Source: Hyphomicrobiales bacterium
GTDB lineage: Bacteria; Pseudomonadota; Alphaproteobacteria; Rhizobiales; Rhizobiaceae
Assembly: GCA_900471605.1 (NCBI GenBank)
Contig: UCEY01000055.1
Span: 1,993 to 65,992, forward strand
Direction: 5' to 3'
Length of the DNA stretch: 64,000 nt
The position numbers were made by a program, and so were the translations under genes. A model generated the notes under the pieces. The model searched no databases. It was not told where the DNA came from and saw only the letters and a list, made by a program, of their open reading frames with translations. This document shows, piece by piece, positions 9,108 to 18,400 of this stretch; the first letter of the stretch is position 1; the number at the start of each line of letters is the position of its first letter.

Positions 9108-10085
9108 TCACTGCTTCTCCAGCTTGCCGATCCTCGCCCACTCTTCCCAGCGCTTGGTATCCATCGTCGCATAGTCGAGCGTCGCCTGCGGGCTCTCCAG
9201 CGTCATGGGCTCGCCGCCATTGGTGCCGACGAACTTGCGGGCGTCGTCGCTGGTGGTGACCTCGGTCATTGCCTTGTACATCGTGTCGATGATCGCTTTC
9301 GGCGTGCCCTTCGGCGCTGCGAGAACCCACCAGATGCGCACGTCGACATTCGGGACGCCTTCTTCAGCAAAGGTCGGGATATCGGGTACCGAAGAAATGC
9401 GCTTTGCCGTGCTGACGGCCAGCACCCGCAACGTCCCATCCCGCGAGCGGGCAAGGCCGAAGACCGGGTCGCCGATCGTGTAGTCGATCGAGCCGCTGGC
9501 AAAGTCGTTGAGTGCGTCGGCGGCGGTCTTGTAACGGACCTGCTGGGTCTGCAGACCACCGGCATTGACCTTGTACATCTCGCCGAGGATCGTCGATGGG
9601 AAGTTGGATGTGGAATAGGACGCCTTGTCGCCCTTTTCCTTCATCGCCGCCGTCAGCTCGGAAATGTGTTTATATGGCGACTTGGCATTGACCAGCATCA
9701 TGAACGCCTGGCTGAACACCGGTGCGATATATTCGAAGTCCTTGATCGGATCGTAGGGCGGGTTGTTGAAGATGTAGGGCGCCGCCGTTAACTGGTCGGC
9801 GGACGCGATCAGCAACGTATAGCCGTCCGGTTTGGCATTCTTCAGCGCAACGACCGAAAGGCTGCCGAGGCCGCCCGGCTTGTTGTCGACAAGGAAGGTC
9901 TGCTTCATCTTTTCTTCCAGCTTCTTAGCGAAGAAGCGGGCATAGACGTCCGCGCCGCTGCCCGCCGGGAAACCGGCAATCAGCGTCACGGGGCGGTTCG
10001 GATAATCGTCGGCGGCGATGGCGGTGCCGCCCGGAATGTATGCGGAAAACGCCAGCGCCAGGGCGCCTGCTAGAAATTTCTTCAC
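9108..10085 (-). CDS. Bug/TctC-family periplasmic solute-binding protein
   Basis: The 325-residue product begins with a clear signal peptide (MKKFLAGALALAFSAYIPG, then cleavage near AIAADDYPN). The body is the tripartite tricarboxylate transporter receptor (Bug/TctC) fold, opening with YPNRPVTLIAGFPAGSGAD. Family members bind carboxylates or other small organics in the periplasm. No TctA or TctB membrane subunit is encoded nearby, so this is an orphan receptor, as is common in the family. The ligand cannot be read from the sequence. A strong terminator follows it. The ribosome-site region AGGAGGAGAGTACAG precedes the ATG. Confidence 0.9.
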   Translation of the reverse strand: MKKFLAGALALAFSAYIPGGTAIAADDYPNRPVTLIAGFPAGSGADVYARFFAKKLEEKMKQTFLVDNKPGGLGSLSVVALKNAKPDGYTLLIASADQLTAAPYIFNNPPYDPIKDFEYIAPVFSQAFMMLVNAKSPYKHISELTAAMKEKGDKASYSTSNFPSTILGEMYKVNAGGLQTQQVRYKTAADALNDFASGSIDYTIGDPVFGLARSRDGTLRVLAVSTAKRISSVPDIPTFAEEGVPNVDVRIWWVLAAPKGTPKAIIDTMYKAMTEVTTSDDARKFVGTNGGEPMTLESPQATLDYATMDTKRWEEWARIGKLEKQ

Positions 10086-10386
10086 TGTACTCTCCTCCTA
10101 GAGTCAGTCCGGGACATCGCGGGCGAGGCCGGAATGTGATGACGCGAACAGTCTCCTCCCGCTCGCGCTAAAATATAAGGTAGCCATACAATTTGGGGGT
10201 CGTCAAATGCCGCGCGGGCGTCCGGCGCAAATCTAATGGCCTCGACGCCCGCGCTTATGGAGCGGTATTCCAATGCCCGATTTATGAGCGATTTCCGGAC
10301 CGGAAACAGCGCGTTTCGCCCCTCGGAAAACCGGGGTGAATAAAGGGTCGCCGGCCGTTCAGAAGGTGCAGGCCGGCATGCGGTGT
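10086..10386. other. Intergenic region without a recognisable gene
   Basis: About 300 bases separate the start of the binding-protein gene from the end of the cupin gene. The part near 10170-10200 is locally A/T-richer (AAAATATAAGG, ATACAATTTGG) and is a plausible promoter area for the leftward binding-protein gene. I could not assign a -35/-10 pair or a named operator with confidence, and saw no RNA gene. Confidence 0.4.
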
Positions 10387-10953
10387 CTAGGCACGGCGTC
10401 GCGACCAGGCGCGAAGAAGGGGGCCATCGGCCCCTTCCACGGGGTCGGTCTTTGGAAGCGGCAGGTTCGCGATGGTGTCGATCTGCGCCTGGTTTGCCGG
10501 CCCTGTCCGGATGTCGGCGTCCTGTCCGGGGGGATAGGCGCCGACCACCAGGAAGTCCCGGCTGGCGTCGATGCGCTTGTGACCGGTGCCGGCCGGCAGG
10601 ATCAGGCAGTCGCCGGCGTTGACGCTGAGTTCCGTGCCGTCCGGCCCGCCGATCAGCAGCCGCGCCCGCCCGCCGGCGATCCCCAGCACCTCGTGGGCGC
10701 CGGTGTGATAGTGCTGGTAGTCGAACACGCCGTTGCGCCAGATGCCCTGCCAGCCATTCTGCCGGAACCGGGTTTCGAATTTCGGCGCCATCTCGCCCTC
10801 GGCCAAAATGGCGCGGCGATAGACCAGCACCGGCAGATCGCGATTGTTCGGCACCCAGTCACTCGGTTCGAAGAAGATGGTTTCGACGGTGGTGTCGGCA
10901 ACGGGAGCCAGCGGATCGAGGCTCGGCGGCGTGATCTTGATGCTTCGGTTCAC
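10387..10953 (-). CDS. Cupin-domain protein (YjlB-like)
   Basis: The product is 188 residues when translated from GTG at 10953, which sits behind a good GGAAGGA ribosome site. The open frame extends further upstream, but those codons overlap the decayed uxuA region and look non-coding. A single cupin barrel is visible: DYQHYHTGAHEVLGIAGG contains the paired metal-binding His residues and Glu of cupin motif 1, and DCLILPAGTGHKRI forms motif 2. The overall sequence resembles the YjlB group of cupins, whose substrate is unknown. It faces left and diverges from the uxuA relic and oxidoreductase. Confidence 0.82.
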   Translation of the reverse strand: MNRSIKITPPSLDPLAPVADTTVETIFFEPSDWVPNNRDLPVLVYRRAILAEGEMAPKFETRFRQNGWQGIWRNGVFDYQHYHTGAHEVLGIAGGRARLLIGGPDGTELSVNAGDCLILPAGTGHKRIDASRDFLVVGAYPPGQDADIRTGPANQAQIDTIANLPLPKTDPVEGADGPLLRAWSRRRA

Positions 10954-11079
10954 GGCCGCAATCCTTCCGGTCCAGGGCGTCGCTGCTCGATCGCGTGCTT
11001 CTTGTTGGTCATGAAAACCTTCCGTGGAAGATAGGATATCCTTCCCAACCCGCATTCCCGGACGAGGTTCCGCCTTCAG

Positions 11080-11376
11080 CGTGAGGCGGCGGTCGTTTTG
11101 GTGGAAGCGTCGTCGTCCATGGGATATCAAGGCCCGAACTGACCGTTGGCCGGGGCTGACCGACAACTAAAGGACCTCGATCCGCGCGGTCGCCAAAGCC
11201 GGCATCAGGACAGTGTGTTACGATTTCATGGGGCTCACCGATCGGACGCCCGACCACGGCCACGCGATCGTCGACGACATAGGCAAGAAGGTCAATTCCG
11301 GCTATTCCTGCATGGAGCGGCCGAAGGTCTGGCGGAGCTGCGCGGCATCATGCGCACGCTCGACATTCTCGGCTGA
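11080..11376 (+). pseudogene. uxuA: Remnant of mannonate dehydratase gene uxuA
   Basis: Translated pieces match the UxuA family in correct order but the gene is broken in several ways. DIKARTDRWPGLTDN (from 11123) is followed by an in-frame TAA at 11168 where the family has Tyr. Then comes TSIRAVAKAGIRTVCYDFM (to about 11230). The next residues, PDHGHAIVDDIGKKVNSGY, belong near the C-terminus of UxuA, so over 200 central residues are deleted. A one-base loss near 11325 shifts the frame, after which GLAELRGIMRTLDILG ends at a TGA (11374-11376). Fragments such as GTGGAAGC near 11100 suggest decay extends upstream. Family recall is from memory; boundaries at the left are approximate. Confidence 0.75.
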
Positions 11377-11404
11377 CAACGCAGATCTTGAGGGGGAGGG
11401 AGCG

Positions 11405-12406
11405 ATGACGAAACTGAAGGTGGCGATGGTCGGGCTCGGCATGGCTGCGGGGCATCATGCCCGCGCCCTGCTCGACCTTCCAGATCGGATCGAATGCGTC
11501 GCGGCCTTCAGCCCGACCGCCGCCCGGCGGGAGGCATTCGCCGCCGCATACCCGATCCCCGTGACCGGCGATCTCGACGCGACCCTGGCCGACGAGACGA
11601 TCGAGGCCGTGCTGATCCTTACCCCGCCGAGCAGTCATCTGGAACTGGTCCGGCAATGCGCAGCGGCGAAAAAGCATATCCTCCTGGAAAAACCGCTCGA
11701 CATTTCGTTCGCGCGCTCGGAAGCGATCGTCCGCGCCGCGAGCGACGCCGGCGTGCTGCTGGGCATGGTGCTGCAGAACCGTTTTCGCTCGGCGGCGCTC
11801 AAGCTCGACGAGATCGTCAGATCCGGCCGGCTGGGCCAACTGATCGAGGCATCGGCCGCGATCCGCAACTGGCGCCCGCAGAGCTATTACGACGTGGAAG
11901 GCCGCGGCACGATGGCACGCGATGGCGGCGGCGTGCTGCTCACCCAGGGTATCCACACGATCGATCTGCTCCTGAGCTTCGCCGGCACACCGAAAGACGT
12001 TTCCTCCTTCGTCCGCACCAGCCCGATTCATTCGATGGAGACGGAGGATCTCGTCACGGCAACCTTCGCCTACGAAAACGGCGCGATCGGCACGCTGAAT
12101 GCCACCACCTGCGCTTATCCCGGCCTGCCGGAGCGCATCGAGCTGCTCGGTACCAAAGGCACAGCCGTGTTTAGCGGCGACACGCTCAATGCAGCCTTCA
12201 CGGATGGAACCAGCATTGTCGAGGCCGGCGAAAAAACCGGCAGCGGGGCAGGGGCCAATCCGATGGCGTTCGGCCATGAAATGCATCGCGCTTTGATCGA
12301 GAATTTCATCGATGCGATCCGCAACGGCACGCCGCTGCGCGTCACCGGCGAAGATGCGCTCAAGGCTCACCGCTTCATCGCGGAAATCCTCGCCGCCGGC
12401 CGGTAA
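11405..12406 (+). CDS. Gfo/Idh/MocA-family oxidoreductase
   Basis: This 333-residue protein is an NAD(P)-dependent sugar or polyol dehydrogenase of the Gfo/Idh/MocA family. A Rossmann fold opens with VAMVGLGMAAGHHA, followed by LTPPSSHLELVRQ and the family hallmark EKP (HILLEKPLDI), whose Lys is catalytic. The C-terminal alpha/beta domain follows to residue 333. The ATG at 11405 follows GAGGGAG; in-frame codons further upstream belong to the uxuA relic. Its place directly behind that relic suggests it was once part of a sugar-acid catabolic operon. The substrate cannot be told from sequence. Confidence 0.88.
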   Translation: MTKLKVAMVGLGMAAGHHARALLDLPDRIECVAAFSPTAARREAFAAAYPIPVTGDLDATLADETIEAVLILTPPSSHLELVRQCAAAKKHILLEKPLDISFARSEAIVRAASDAGVLLGMVLQNRFRSAALKLDEIVRSGRLGQLIEASAAIRNWRPQSYYDVEGRGTMARDGGGVLLTQGIHTIDLLLSFAGTPKDVSSFVRTSPIHSMETEDLVTATFAYENGAIGTLNATTCAYPGLPERIELLGTKGTAVFSGDTLNAAFTDGTSIVEAGEKTGSGAGANPMAFGHEMHRALIENFIDAIRNGTPLRVTGEDALKAHRFIAEILAAGR

Positions 12407-12412
12407 GCCGTC

Positions 12413-12730
12413 TCAGAGCCCGGCCGCTTTGCGCAGTTCCTCGGCCATCCTGGCTCGCCAGTCCTTGCCGGCCGCCTTGAATCTTTCGAGCACGTTGGGA
12501 TCGAGCCGCAGCGTGACGGCCACCTTGGGCGCCTCGAGCTTTGGCCGGCCGCGGGCGGCAATCGCCTGTTCCATCTTCGCGGCCATCTCGGGAAAGACTT
12601 CCCTGAAAGGCCGCGCACTCCTCAGCTCTTCCTCTGTCCAGGGAGGATTGTCCGAGACTTCATCCCAGTCTTCCTTGGTATAACCACGGCCGGGCTGGAA
12701 TTCCTTCTGTTTCTGGACCTTGATATTCAT
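12413..12730 (-). CDS. brnA: BrnA-type antitoxin
   Basis: The 105-residue product fits BrnA, the DNA-binding antitoxin of the type II BrnT/BrnA system. The C-terminal half (RGRPKLEAPKVAVTLRLDP, then LERFKAAGKDWRARM) is the BrnA ribbon-helix-helix-like dimerisation and DNA-binding region. The N-terminal half contains the usual acidic WTEEELRSARPFREV stretch thought to contact the toxin. Its ATG overlaps the TGA of brnT by 4 nt, matching the toxin-first order of known brnTA loci. BrnA normally represses its own operon. Confidence 0.88.
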   Translation of the reverse strand: MNIKVQKQKEFQPGRGYTKEDWDEVSDNPPWTEEELRSARPFREVFPEMAAKMEQAIAARGRPKLEAPKVAVTLRLDPNVLERFKAAGKDWRARMAEELRKAAGL

Positions 12731-12975
12731 TCGACCAGGCTCCTCTCATCTTTTCGGGCCGGGCGCATCGAAATGACCGAGAGCGCTTCAGAGCCGAGTC
12801 TTACAAAGATTGCCGCGACTACGCCGTCTTTCATTCGACCGATGGCTTTCATCCGCCCATGTCGCGCAGGCACGATGGCCGAGGTCAAAAAGAACTCGAA
12901 ATATAGATCGGCGAAATCGAGACCGTGCTTCTCGATATTCGCAATCCGCTTCGTCTCGTCCCAGATGATCTTCAA
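12727..12975 (-). CDS. brnT: BrnT-family ribonuclease toxin
   Basis: This 82-residue protein has the BrnT signature: an N-terminal FDE/WDE-type strand (IIWDETKRIANIEKHGLDF), a short central sheet, and a C-terminal ISMRPARKDER containing the basic residues of the RelE-like active site. It would cleave mRNA unless bound by BrnA. The only well-placed start is TTG at 12975, with a weak upstream CGGA. A rare start could keep toxin output below that of the coupled antitoxin, which is an inference. The pair sits between the oxidoreductase and ribB. Confidence 0.88.
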   Translation of the reverse strand: MKIIWDETKRIANIEKHGLDFADLYFEFFLTSAIVPARHGRMKAIGRMKDGVVAAIFVRLGSEALSVISMRPARKDERSLVE

Positions 12976-13064
12976 TTAATATCCGTACACGAAAAATCGC
13001 CGCCCGACAACGAGCGACGATGGAACGGTCCGAAACCTTTTGCAACCCTAAGGATTGAGGGCGG

Positions 13065-14165
13065 TCAGCAGATCACCGTTTCGGCGATCTCGATGCCGAA
13101 ACCTTCGAGGCCGACATAGTGGCGCTCGCTGCGGGTCAGAAGCTTGATCGAGCTGACGCCGAGGTCCTTCAGGATCTGCGCGCCGAGGCCGATTTCCAGC
13201 CATTCGCTCTCGCGCGCCTTGGCTTCGGCATGTGCCTCTTCGCCCTGGCGCAGCTTGCGCCCGTGATCCTTCTGGCCAACCCCGACCGAACCTTCGCGCA
13301 GGTAGATAATGACGCCGCGGCCCTCTTCCTCGATCTTTCTCATGTAGCGATCGACGGAGCGCTGGGAGCCGAACACGTCCTGGGTGACGTTTTCCAGATG
13401 CAGGCGAACGGGAATGTCGACGCCATCGCGAATGTCGCCGAAGATCACCGCCACATGCTGCATCGGGTCCCAGGGCAGCGAATAGGCATGTGCCTTCGCC
13501 TTGCCGTGCGGCGTCTCGACATCGAATTTCGACTGCAGCTCGATCAGGGTTTCCTTGCGCTGGCGATAGGCGATCAGGTCGGCGACCGAAACCAGCTTCA
13601 GCTGATGCTGAGCAGCAAAATCGGCGACCTGCGGACCGCGCATGACGGTGCCGTTGTCGTTCACCAGTTCGGAAATGACGCCGATCGGCGGCAGGTTTGC
13701 AAGCTTGCAGAGGTCGATGGCCGCTTCGGTATGACCCGAACGCATCAGCACGCCGCCTTCGCGGGCGATCAGCGGGAAGATGTGACCCGGCCGCACGAAA
13801 TCCGAAGCGCCGGCATTCGGGTTGGCGAGGTTGCGAACGGTGAGCGTCCGGTCGTCGGCGGAGATGCCCGTCGTGGTGCCGTGCTTGAAGTCGACGCTGA
13901 CGGTAAAGGCCGTCGTATGCGCGCTGTCGTTTTCCGCGACCATGGCGTTGAGGTTCAGGCGCTTGGCTTCCTCGCGCGGCATGGGAGCGCAGACGATGCC
14001 CGATGTGTGGCGCACGATGAAGGCCATCTTGTCCGGCGTGCAATGGACGGCGGCGACGATCAGGTCGCCTTCGTTCTCGCGGTCGTCGTCATCGGTGACG
14101 ACGACGATTTCGCCGGCTTCGAAAGCACGGATGGCGTCGACGACGCGCTTCTGATCAAAGGCCAT
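13065..14165 (-). CDS. ribB: 3,4-dihydroxy-2-butanone-4-phosphate synthase (RibBA-like with degenerate RibA half)
   Basis: The 366-residue protein starts with an intact RibB domain (residues 1 to about 205), which makes the four-carbon precursor of riboflavin from ribulose-5-phosphate. DDDDRENEGDLIVAA, the TTTGISADDR loop, RPGHIFPL and SGHTEAAIDL are all present. The second half resembles GTP cyclohydrolase II (QDVFGSQRSVDRYM, YLREGSVG), but the three zinc-binding Cys residues expected in that motif are absent and the whole domain has only one Cys, at its C-terminus. It is therefore probably inactive as RibA. It follows aroC after 12 nt in the same direction. Confidence 0.92.
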   Translation of the reverse strand: MAFDQKRVVDAIRAFEAGEIVVVTDDDDRENEGDLIVAAVHCTPDKMAFIVRHTSGIVCAPMPREEAKRLNLNAMVAENDSAHTTAFTVSVDFKHGTTTGISADDRTLTVRNLANPNAGASDFVRPGHIFPLIAREGGVLMRSGHTEAAIDLCKLANLPPIGVISELVNDNGTVMRGPQVADFAAQHQLKLVSVADLIAYRQRKETLIELQSKFDVETPHGKAKAHAYSLPWDPMQHVAVIFGDIRDGVDIPVRLHLENVTQDVFGSQRSVDRYMRKIEEEGRGVIIYLREGSVGVGQKDHGRKLRQGEEAHAEAKARESEWLEIGLGAQILKDLGVSSIKLLTRSERHYVGLEGFGIEIAETVIC

Positions 14166-14177
14166 GAATGTCGCTCC

Positions 14178-15275
14178 CTAGAGATGTCGTCCGGTTTGGG
14201 CCCGGTCGCGGAGATAGTGGTCGGCAATCGCGCATGCAACCATCGCCTCGCCGATCGGCACGGCGCGGATGCCGACGCAGGGGTCGTGGCGGCCCTTGGT
14301 GCGTACCTCGACATTGTTGCCGTCGACATCGATCGAGCGCTGCTCGGTGAGAATGGAGGACGTCGGCTTGATCGCGAACCGGGCGACGACCGCCTCACCG
14401 GTGGAGATGCCGCCCAGGATACCGCCCGCATGGTTGGAAAGGAAGATGCGCTTGCCGTCATTGCCCATGCGCATTTCGTCGGCATCTTCCTCGCCGGAAA
14501 GTTCCGCGACGCCGAATCCGTCGCCGATCTCGACGCCCTTGACGGCGTTGATCGACATCAGCAGGCTCGCAATGTCCTGGTCGAGCTTGCCGTAGACCGG
14601 TGCGCCGAGGCCGGCGGGAACGCCTTCGGCGATCACTTCCACCACGGCGCCGATCGACGATCCGGCCTTGCGGATGCCGTCCAGATACTCTTCCCAGACA
14701 GGCACCATGGCCGCATCGGGGCAGAAGAACGGGTTCTGGCCGACCTGATCCCAATCCCAGTTGGCGCGGTTGATCTTGTGCTTGCCGATCTGGATCAGTG
14801 CAGCGCGGACATTCAATCCCGGCACGACCTTGCGGGCCAGGGCACCGGCGGCGACGCGAGCGGCCGTCTCGCGGGCCGAGGAACGGCCGCCGCCGCGATA
14901 GTCGCGAATTCCGTATTTGACGTCATAGGTATAGTCGGCATGGCCGGGCCGGTAGCGGCGGGCGATCTCGCCGTAATCCTTGGAGCGCTGGTCGGTATTC
15001 TCGATCAGCATGGAGATCGGCGTGCCGGTCGAGATCATCGTCTCGCCGTCGGTTTCCATCATCACGCCGGAGAGTACCTTGACGATGTCGTCCTCGCGCC
15101 GCTGTGTCACGAAGCGGGACTGGCCGGGCTTGCGCTTGTCCATCCAGGCCTGGATTTCCGCGAGCGTGAAACGGATGCCGGGCGGGCAACCGTCGACCAC
15201 GCAGCCGAGTGCCGGGCCATGGCTTTCACCCCAGGTGGTGACGCGGAAAAGATGACCGAACGTGTTGTGCGACAT
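14178..15275 (-). CDS. aroC: Chorismate synthase AroC
   Basis: AroC makes chorismate from EPSP with reduced FMN, the last step of the shikimate pathway. The product is 365 residues, normal for the family. The N-terminal signature MSHNTFGHLFRVTTWGESHG fixes the start at 15275 rather than the open codons above. GHADYTYDVKYGIRDYRGGG and SSARETAARVAAGA are further conserved blocks around the FMN and phosphate site. It lies 12 nt upstream of ribB, suggesting cotranscription. Confidence 0.96.
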   Translation of the reverse strand: MSHNTFGHLFRVTTWGESHGPALGCVVDGCPPGIRFTLAEIQAWMDKRKPGQSRFVTQRREDDIVKVLSGVMMETDGETMISTGTPISMLIENTDQRSKDYGEIARRYRPGHADYTYDVKYGIRDYRGGGRSSARETAARVAAGALARKVVPGLNVRAALIQIGKHKINRANWDWDQVGQNPFFCPDAAMVPVWEEYLDGIRKAGSSIGAVVEVIAEGVPAGLGAPVYGKLDQDIASLLMSINAVKGVEIGDGFGVAELSGEEDADEMRMGNDGKRIFLSNHAGGILGGISTGEAVVARFAIKPTSSILTEQRSIDVDGNNVEVRTKGRHDPCVGIRAVPIGEAMVACAIADHYLRDRAQTGRHL

Positions 15276-15408
15276 GACGTGACAAGACCAGCTGTGGCGG
15301 AGTTGGCCTTCCGCCAACTTCTGACGCGGCTGTCATATGGAAAAGGTTGCCGGGCGACAAGTCTTTCTTGGGAGAACGGTCCCGCCGCAAGGGTGAACAA
15401 TGCGGGGT

Positions 15409-18400
15409 TCAGGCCGCCTTGCGCCACCCCGCATGCGCGGCGGCGGTGAAATCGTTGAAGGAAAGCGGCCGCGAGAAGGCATAACCCTGCAACAGATCGC
15501 AGCCGAGTTCACGCAGCAGGCTTGCATGCTGCATGGTCTCGACCCCTTCCGCCACCGTTTCGACCCCGAGGGAGCGGGCGATATCGATGATCGAGCGCAC
15601 CAGCGCCCGCTCCTGCGGCGAGGTCACGATCGGCATCACCAGCTGGCGGTCGATCTTCAGCCGCTTGGGCTTCAGTTTCAGAAGGCTGACGATCGATGTA
15701 TGACCGGTGCCGAAATCGTCGATCTCGATATCGATGCCGAGTTCCTTGATCCGTTCGAGATTGCCGGCTGCCGAGGCTTCGCTTTCATCGAGAAAGATCG
15801 ATTCCACCAGTTCGAAGGAAATCTCGCCGGGCGTGATCGCCAGCGATTGCAGGGTATCGATCAGCGTTTCGTCATGCAGCCTCTTCGAGGAGACGTTGAC
15901 GGAGACCTTCGGCACGCGGATGCCGAGCGCGGCCCACCGCATCTTGTCCTTCAGCACGGTCTCGAGCACGATGTGGTCGAGTGTGGCGGATACGTTGAGG
16001 TCCTCGGCGATCTTCAGGAACCTGTCCGGCGCAAGAATTCCGTGATGCGGATGGTTCCAGCGGATCAGCGCCTCGACGCCCGTGAACTGGTTGGTGCGGG
16101 CATCGAACTGCGGCTGATAGAAGGTGATGAATTCGTCGTTGTCGATGCCGGCCAGCACCTCGTCGGCGGTGCGCTTGTGGCTGACGATCTCGGCCTGCAG
16201 GTTCTGGGTGAAGAATTCGTAGCGGTTGCGGCCCATGCCCTTCGCCCGGTAGAGCGCGATATCGGCATTGACGAGCGTGCGGCGCGCATCGACATTCGTG
16301 CCGCTTGCCTGGGCGATGCCGATGGAGACGCCGCAGCGGCAGGCAAAACCTTCGAAATCGATCGGCTGGTGAAATTCCGCGATGATACGCTGGGCGAGCT
16401 GAGCGATCTGTTCGGCGCCGGAATTGCTGGTGGCGAGGATGACGAATTCGTCGCCGCCGATGCGCGCGACGATGTCGCTGCTGCGGACGTTGCGCGACAG
16501 GATGCGCGAGGCGTGCACAAGCATCGCGTCGCCCGCCGCATGGCCGAGCGTGTCGTTGATCTGCTTGAAGCGGTCGAGATCGAGATGCAGGATCGAGAAC
16601 TTCTGGCGCTCGTTATGGCTGGAGCGCGACAGCCGGTCGAGCTCCATGTCGAGCTTGCGGCGGTTGGCGAGCAGGGTCAGCGGGTCGTGCAGCGAATTGT
16701 GCTCGATGCGGCTCTTGGCGAGCTCGAGCTCGGCATTTTTCGCGTCGGCCTCGTCCTTGGCGCTCTTGAGCTGTTCGGCAAGCAGCACGTCGGCGGTGAT
16801 GTCGAAGGCGATGCCGACGATCTTGGCGATGCCGCTGCGCGCCATATGGACCTGGCCAACCGAGCGGATATAGCGGATCTGGCCGTTTTCCAGCACGATC
16901 CGATGGACGGAATTGAGCTTTTCTCCGACAGCGACCGATTTGTCCGCGGCGCTCACGGCGGCTTCGCGGTCGTCAGGATGCAGACAGTGCAACCAGTCTT
17001 CCCGGCTCGTGCGGCGGCCATTATAGGCGAGCCCGTAGAGCTGGTGCATCCGTTCGTCCCAGAATGCGCTGTTGTCGCGCAGGTCTGCCTCCCAGATGCC
17101 GCAGTTGTAGGAGTCAAGCGCCAGGTCGAGGCGCTGCGACAGTTCTTCCAGGTCCTGCTCGCGGTTCGACAACTCATCGAGAGCCAGCTCCAGCTCGGCA
17201 TTTTTGATGTCGGTGTTTTCCTTGGCGTTGCGCAGCGTCTGCGTCATTACCACGTCGCTGGTCACGTCCCAGACGATGCCGGTGGTGCGCAGGGTGCCGT
17301 CGGCGTTGCGATAGTTCGCGCCCGCCGACCTCAGGTATCGCAGCGTGCCATCCGGCAACTGCACGCGATAGGTCTCGCTGCAGGGCGTGTTGCTGGAGGC
17401 GCAGTTGACGAAATGCGCCTCCGCCGCCGTCCGGTCAGGGGGATAGATCGAACCCAGCCAGTCGTAGAGACGATTGCCTTCGCTTGCCGCGGGCTTGTCG
17501 TGCAGCCCGGCGGCCCGGCTGTCCCAGAACAGGCTGTTGCTGCTGCCCGTGACCTCCCAGATGCCGATATTGGAAGCTTCCATGGCGAGGTTGAAACGCT
17601 GCGACAGCTCGATGAGATTGAGTTCGCGCGCCTTCAACGCATCGATATTGCGGTTGCGCTCGGAAATCAGCGAGGTGGCGACGAAGATCGGCACGATGAT
17701 CGCGAGCGCGGCGAACATGATGGCGAGGCGAAATCCGAGTTGGTTGGGCGGCACGATATCCCAGCCGGAACGAGGGGCGGCAAGCAGCGTCCAATGGGCG
17801 CCGTTGACCGGCACCGTCCATTTCATCGGAGACTGGTCCTCGATGGCATCGTTGCCGAAGAAGGCGAAATATTCCGGCCTGTCCACGTCCCGGAACACGA
17901 CGTTCAGCCAGTCGAGATTGATCAGGTTCGGTTTTTTTGCCGTCGCGGGGGAAAAGGTGACGCCGGATGCCTCCATCAGGCCCTGCTTGTCGATGAGCAC
18001 GGCCATCGCCCCCCACAGGTCGGTGCCATCCTCTTCCTTCGTCACCGGCACGACCAGGGTCAGGTCGCCTTCCTGGCTGCCGCTCAACAGAGAGACGCGG
18101 TTGCGGCCACTGACGGATTTAAGGTCGTTTGCGAGACGCGACAGATCGATCCTGCCGACCTTGCCGGAAGCGCCCTCGGAAATGCCGTCACGCGTGATGA
18201 ACTGGGCGAGTTCGAAATCGGGCGCAATCGCCACGCCGGAAAAATGCGCTGCCTCGCCGAGTTCCTTGTCGACATAGTGCTCGAACGCATCCGCCGAGCC
18301 CTCGGCATCGTCTCTCAGCGCATGAACCAGATGGTCCGCGGTTGCGATGTCGGTTTCCACGCGTGTAACGACGCGTCGAGCCAACAGGCCGCCGACTCTT

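Noticed and set aside
9108..10085. Complete tripartite tricarboxylate transporter locus
   Set aside because: Only the binding protein is present; no TctA or TctB is adjacent.
10954..11166. N-terminal extension of the cupin gene by about 70 residues
   Set aside because: The GTG at 10953 has a good ribosome site and begins the conserved region; the extension overlaps the uxuA relic on the other strand.
13119..15449. Open frame of 776 codons opposite ribB and aroC
   Set aside because: It spans two well-defined antisense genes and the gap between them, so it is a compositional artefact.
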